A stretch of 64,000 nt of DNA. It comes from Heterobilharzia americana (taxonomy: Eukaryota; Platyhelminthes; Trematoda; Strigeidida; Schistosomatidae). The notes below the pieces were generated by a model. That model was given only the letters and a program-made list of their open reading frames with translations. It was not told where the DNA came from and ran no database searches. Where the stretch lies: NCBI GenBank assembly GCA_944470555.2, contig OX104130.1, positions 58,251,491 to 58,315,490 on the forward strand, read 5' to 3'. This document shows, piece after piece, positions 61,245 through 64,000 of this stretch. Both the position numbers and the translations under genes were made by a program. The first letter of the stretch is position 1, and every line of letters begins with the position of its first letter.

Positions 61245-63540
61245 GTGAGAACAAGTAAGGCAGCATTAGTTTGGATGGGATGGGAAGAGTTTTCTGCGTT
61301 TATCCATTCTACCCCTCCACCAAGTCATTTTACACGACGCCAAACAGTTGTATTATCTGGTCATCATCATCAGGTTAACCAAATGACTTGGGTATATGTG
61401 TCATAATATGAAAAATTATTCTCTTAAGCACTGATATAAAATATTTCGATTTGCGAAAAATTATCAAATAAAAACTGGAATAGGTATCTTTCAAGTATCA
61501 AGTCAGATGCCTTACAGCAAAACAGAATACTCTTGCATGAAAAAAATGCTGTAGCTAGCAAAATATGGAGCTAACAAATAAATTCACCGACAATTCATCT
61601 TAGCTCTTAAGAGAAGGGCCAAATTCTTGGGTTAGGTTCTTAAACCAACAGTAATTTGTGTTTATAAATTGGTATGTGTAGCAAATACACATAAGTTGTA
61701 TTTTCATATCAATCTTACAGTTTGTTCCCTGGCTCCACAGATTTGCATTTCCGCATCAATTATATCAATATCTTCGTGGTTTTTGATATCATTCTTGTTA
61801 ATTTCCCTGTTTTGATAAAGTAAAGCACACTGACTTCATTTGATGCACACATCTTTCATTAAGTCCTATAAACATTTCGCTCTGATCAACAGGTACGTTA
61901 TGCTACACTAAATAGCATGGAATAATTTCGATTGGTCGCTTGAATAGATCATTCATCTGATGAATCAGTACACCGGTTTACAATATTCTTCATTCCTTAA
62001 AGCCAATAATACTGAAGGATGACTGCTTGAAGTTATAGAAATGTAATAAAACACGTAGAAATATTTCTCAAATACTTAAAGTATTTTATGAGAAGTTAAG
62101 ATTGTACCGAGTTTAGAGTTTAATCAACCAAGAAACGCGTATACGTTTTGTCATGCATAGATTGATTGTTTACAAAGGAATCTCATAGTAAATTCCTGAG
62201 AACAAATTGTAAATAGTTACTGAATTGATAAAAAGAATGCATGCATAGGAGAGACATACTTCCTCTCTATTAATAATAATTGTGGTAGTCGTAGTAGTAG
62301 TACTATTAGTATTACAGTACATATTATAGATATCACTTTTGGTATGGCACTTGCAGAGAGAGAGAGAGAGAGAAAGAAAGAAAGAAAGAATGTATCCACA
62401 CGATGAGAAAAATCACATTTTTTCAGTAATTAAGAGAATTTAATTTACATAAGTATATTATACGAAGAATGCGTCAAGAGAGATTACACACACTTTCGTT
62501 CTAGACTAATTGCATAACAGAAAAGCTAGTAGTATTCTATGCAATAATTACACATAAAGGTGTCATGAACTGGCAAAATATATTATTGAACGACATAGAT
62601 AGTTAGAAACCACTCACAGTGATCTGTTATGAACATTTCACCTAGCAGATCAGACTGATCTAAAGACCCAAACGAGCGAAATGGCTTTCCGGTGCGCCTA
62701 GATTACTGTGATCCAGCTAGTCAAACCTACAGAGCAGTGTGATCGGCTTTCTAACTACTTTTGCTATTCAGTAGTACAACTGTATAGTTAAATTAAATCA
62801 TATTTTATCGAAATCCAACTTTAAACCTAAATTTTGCCATGCATATGCATAAATATGGAAATCGATGGAAAAGACGTTCGTCACTCACTCGACAAAGTAA
62901 CGATATTAAATCAGTCGGTTAATTGGTACCAGTATGAGACTTAATACTACTACCACAAGTTATCACACCTCATTTTAGTGCAACAGAATACAAGACAGAA
63001 AGAGGAAAGGTAGAGAAACAGGAAGAAATATAACTAGTATTCGCAGAAAGAGAAGAGAGAGTAAGCAGGTAAGAAATCAAATACAGTGGTTAGGACGAAA
63101 ACAATACACAAATGGATCTGAACCATATCACCTAGTCCTCCTTTGATGCTGTTTCGACTCGGCTGATTAGAATACAGTAGATGATTAATTCCTGCTTTCG
63201 AATTTAAGAAACAAGAACTACAATGGATTAACACGGTGTGTGTTGCTCTAGACAGTTATCTTTGGGTCTTCTTTCTTTTTGTTTCCATGTTTTTTAGTGA
63301 GAAACACCACTTTTTTGAAAGTGACACAATAATGATATCATTCAGCCGCCTCTTTTCGTTAATTATTCAACCTCAATATATGAAGGGAGTATCACTTTAC
63401 TAAAACTGATCAAAAGTTGCAAACGTTTCAACTGAATTGTTCACAACAATCATGCAAATCAGGATTTTAGTTATTTGTATGCAGAAAAAATCTATAACAA
63501 TAGACTGAACGTAAATTGTAATGATACTTGTTATTTCCCG
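61245..63540. other. no recognised gene
   Basis: Probably the large ADAM intron upstream of 57960. Apart from the microsatellite at 62355 and one exon-like frame on the - strand (61719-61834) nothing is supported. Confidence 0.5.
62355..62390. repeat. (AG)n-(AAAG)n microsatellite
   Basis: Nine AG units followed by AAAG repeats. Confidence 0.97.
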
Positions 63541-63544
63541 TTGC

Positions 63545-64000
63545 GATACAGGGCCGAACTGCTCACCTTCTGTTGGCAGATGGGCTCCTATGGAGTACTT
63601 CCGGATATTCTTGATGTTATATTGATCTTGATAACTAGTAGAGGAACCCAGGATGAGCGTTTCGTCCTAGTTGGGACTTATCAGGTAGACCTGCCTGCAC
63701 CCTACTGAGTGATGTCGTTCCCACCTAGGCTCACCACAGTACCCTCCGCTTCAAACGCCAGAGTGTTATTCACTAAGCCACTGGGGTACGATAACCACCT
63801 CTTGTGCAACGAGTGTCAGTTGTTGTAATATCTGTAATTTCCCGTTGCGATGCAGGGCCGAATTGCTCGACCTCTGCTAGTAAATAAGATCAATGAAAAG
63901 TAACTTATTAAATGACAGTTATCCTTAGCATTCAGGATGTACATTTAGTCTTACTTGCTATTCATGACACAATGATGTGCATACTGAAACTCGAACTCAA
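63545..64000 (-). repeat. SM-alpha-like SINE units in tandem (family A)
   Basis: Two successive - strand units: the segment AGGGCCGAACTGCTC recurs at 63856, and the ribozyme at about 63645-63700 has CUGAUAA instead of CUGANGA. A second degenerate core starts near 63935 and runs off the window. Confidence 0.7.

Overview
The window is AT-rich nuclear DNA from a parasitic flatworm, almost certainly a Schistosoma species. Very short exons sit in introns of up to 18 kb. The introns are full of tRNA-derived SINE-like units carrying hammerhead ribozymes (the SM-alpha type known from schistosomes), Penelope-like element (PLE) fragments with GIY-YIG motifs, RTE/SR-type non-LTR fragments, and long TA and ATT microsatellites. 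I cannot name the species from the sequence alone.

Two protein-coding genes are supported, arranged tail to tail. On the + strand, positions 2-28692 hold the 3' seven exons of RAD51C, the RAD51 paralog of homologous recombination. Walker A, Walker B, every splice phase and the stop codon agree; the N-terminus lies before base 1. Intron 2 (482-18924) alone is 18.4 kb and holds most of the left-hand repeats.

On the - strand, 57960 down to 30064 holds the 3' part of a membrane-anchored ADAM metalloprotease, closest in layout to the ADAM9/12/19 (meltrin) group. Its exons encode the cysteine-rich domain, an EGF-like repeat, a long Ser/Thr-rich juxtamembrane exon, one transmembrane exon, and then two different stop-containing exons (33954-34309 and 30064-30554). 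Both stop-containing exons fit the transmembrane exon in phase, which suggests alternative cytoplasmic tails. The protease and disintegrin exons would lie beyond base 64000.

Repeat layout: 4.8-8.2 kb SINE units; 8.95-10.3 kb PLE (-); 10.85-11.58 kb RTE-like 3' end (+); 12.6-12.9 kb MITE-like inverted repeat; 15.1-16.9 kb tRNA-Phe-like SINEs; 19.6-22.8 kb SINEs and an RTE-like 3' end (-); 26-27.3 kb SINE dimers; 31.6-33.3 kb SINEs and a decayed reverse transcriptase; 34.67-35.17 (+) and 40.47-41.50 kb (-) copies of one non-LTR element bracketing the ADAM transmembrane exon; 36.3-37.4 kb SINEs; 47.5-50.3 kb PLE, SINE tandem and a large palindrome; 51.3-52.6 kb two PLE fragments; 54.3-56.2 and 58.9-61.2 kb SINEs; 63.5-64.0 kb SM-alpha-like units.

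The most striking signal is that three distinct tRNA-like repeat families here each carry a recognisable hammerhead ribozyme core, and that copies repeatedly lie as head-to-head inverted dimers. All exon calls come from reading frame, splice-site and phase consistency and from remembered family motifs; no search was run.
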